A stretch of DNA of 6,260 nucleotides from an uncultured bacterium (lineage in GTDB: Bacteria; Patescibacteriota; Patescibacteriia; 2-12-FULL-60-25), in contig CALBSL010000013.1 of NCBI GenBank assembly GCA_937968025.1, positions 1-6,260 of the forward strand, given 5' to 3'. Shown here piece after piece: positions 5,917-6,260 of the stretch. The translations under genes and the position numbers were made by a program. Under the pieces are notes generated by a model. That model searched no databases. It saw nothing but the letters and a program-made list of their open reading frames with translations, and was not told where the DNA came from. Numbering within the stretch: the first letter of the stretch is position 1; the number at the start of each line of letters is the position of its first letter.

Positions 5917-5945
5917 AATCTACCAAAATAGAGGGTATTCAGCAA
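5917..5945 (-). promoter_or_regulatory. Candidate sigma-70-type promoter for hisS
   Basis: On the minus strand TTGCTG (5945-5940) and TAGATT (5922-5917) are separated by exactly 17 bases, resembling -35 TTGACA and -10 TATAAT with four of six matches at each. Transcription would begin near 5910, giving a leader of about 17 nt before ATG 5893. The -35 begins 5 nt after the lepB stop. This is a pattern match only; the genes could also be read through from lepB. Confidence 0.4.
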
Positions 5946-5949
5946 GTGT

Positions 5950-6260
5950 CTAGGTACCTGCCTCAGGGTAAAGCGGCACATCCGTCAGCATCCCCCAACG
6001 ATGGACCGGCCATCCACGGACAAAGGCACGCCCCACAATAGATTCTTCTTGAATAGCACCAAAGAACCGAGAGTCGTAGCTCGCCCGACGATTATCACCC
6101 ATCACGAAATATTCTTCTTCGCCAAGCGTGAGCGGACGCATCGACATAGCGGCACGTTCATCTTCGCTTATATCTGCGAGATCGAGATAGCTCGATTCAT
6201 CCAGCACCCATCCATTCGGGTGCTCGGCATTGTAGATCTTGACGATGCCATTCATGAGTT
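5950..6260 (-). CDS. lepB: Signal peptidase I, C-terminal part (5' end outside window)
   Basis: Membrane-bound serine protease that cleaves signal peptides from exported proteins. The window holds about the last 102 residues, and the frame continues past the edge (codon CTC before the internal ATG 6255), so that ATG is not the true start. The beginning, [20 protein letters not shown], matches the strand where other signal peptidases have 'dGkVyiNG..ldEpYl'. The diagnostic box follows: [16 protein letters not shown] (6058-6105), equivalent to the conserved GDNRxxSxDSRxxG, then [11 protein letters not shown]. The catalytic Ser and Lys and the membrane anchor lie upstream, out of view. The protein ends at TAG 5950-5952 soon after the box, without the long C-terminal extension some homologues have. 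It is first in the visible minus-strand run, and its substrates could include the exported glycosidase only if that is not processed as a lipoprotein. Confidence 0.93.
   Translation of the reverse strand, partial: LMNGIVKIYNAEHPNGWVLDESSYLDLADISEDERAAMSMRPLTLGEEEYFVMGDNRRASYDSRFFGAIQEESIVGRAFVRGWPVHRWGMLTDVPLYPEAGT

Noticed and set aside
5952..5959. AGGTACCT palindrome at the lepB stop as a terminator
   Set aside because: Only eight bases with no loop and no following T-run; common by chance.
1..6260. Alternative genetic code with UGA as glycine (Gracilibacteria type)
   Set aside because: TGA ends the glycosidase gene and the upstream frame at sensible places, and no gene needs an in-frame TGA read through.

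Overview
The window looks like a piece of a Patescibacteria (CPR) genome, possibly near Uhrbacteria or Peribacteria. This placement is inference from protein style: the CysRS carries the 'TDVGHLVGDGD' insertion typical of these and some Gram-positive bacteria, the class II aldolase is of the 'HGASGV/KVNIDTD' type, HisRS has a Lys/Ala-rich N-terminal extension, and the genes are packed tightly with overlaps. Base composition is close to half G+C. TGA is used as a stop (phosphodiester glycosidase gene, upstream ORF), so there is no sign of the Gly-recoded UGA found in Gracilibacteria and Absconditabacteria.

Layout. Positions 1-1055, plus strand: the last 31 codons of an unrecognised gene overlap by ATGA the start of a class II fructose-bisphosphate aldolase. 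Positions 1052-6260, minus strand, in transcription order: signal peptidase I (lepB, 5' part outside the window), histidyl-tRNA synthetase (hisS), a predicted lipoprotein with a phosphodiester glycosidase (NAGPA-like) domain, a small multi-pass membrane protein, cysteinyl-tRNA synthetase (cysS) and an FkbM-type methyltransferase. The aldolase and methyltransferase converge and share the four bases TTAA, from which each takes its stop codon. Six proteins, or seven counting the upstream fragment, fill almost everything; no intergenic stretch exceeds about 60 bases. I see no tRNA, rRNA, CRISPR array, insertion sequence or origin.

How the genes fit together: the minus-strand run mixes translation (HisRS, CysRS) with envelope functions (signal peptidase, secreted glycosidase, membrane protein, possible glycan methyltransferase). 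The spacings (56 nt, 29-nt overlap, 14 nt, 41 nt, up to 38-nt overlap) suggest co-transcription. Within this run there is a plausible promoter before hisS and a very good terminator-like hairpin just after the hisS stop. That hairpin lies inside the signal-peptide codons of the next gene, so expression past hisS may be attenuated or depend on translation.

No clearly new multi-gene system is evident. The observations most worth checking are the hairpin inside the signal-peptide codons, the altered class I signature motifs in CysRS (TLGN and RMGKS instead of HIGN and KMSKS), an inverted repeat around the glycosidase stop next to the following ribosome-binding site, and the shared-stop convergent overlap.
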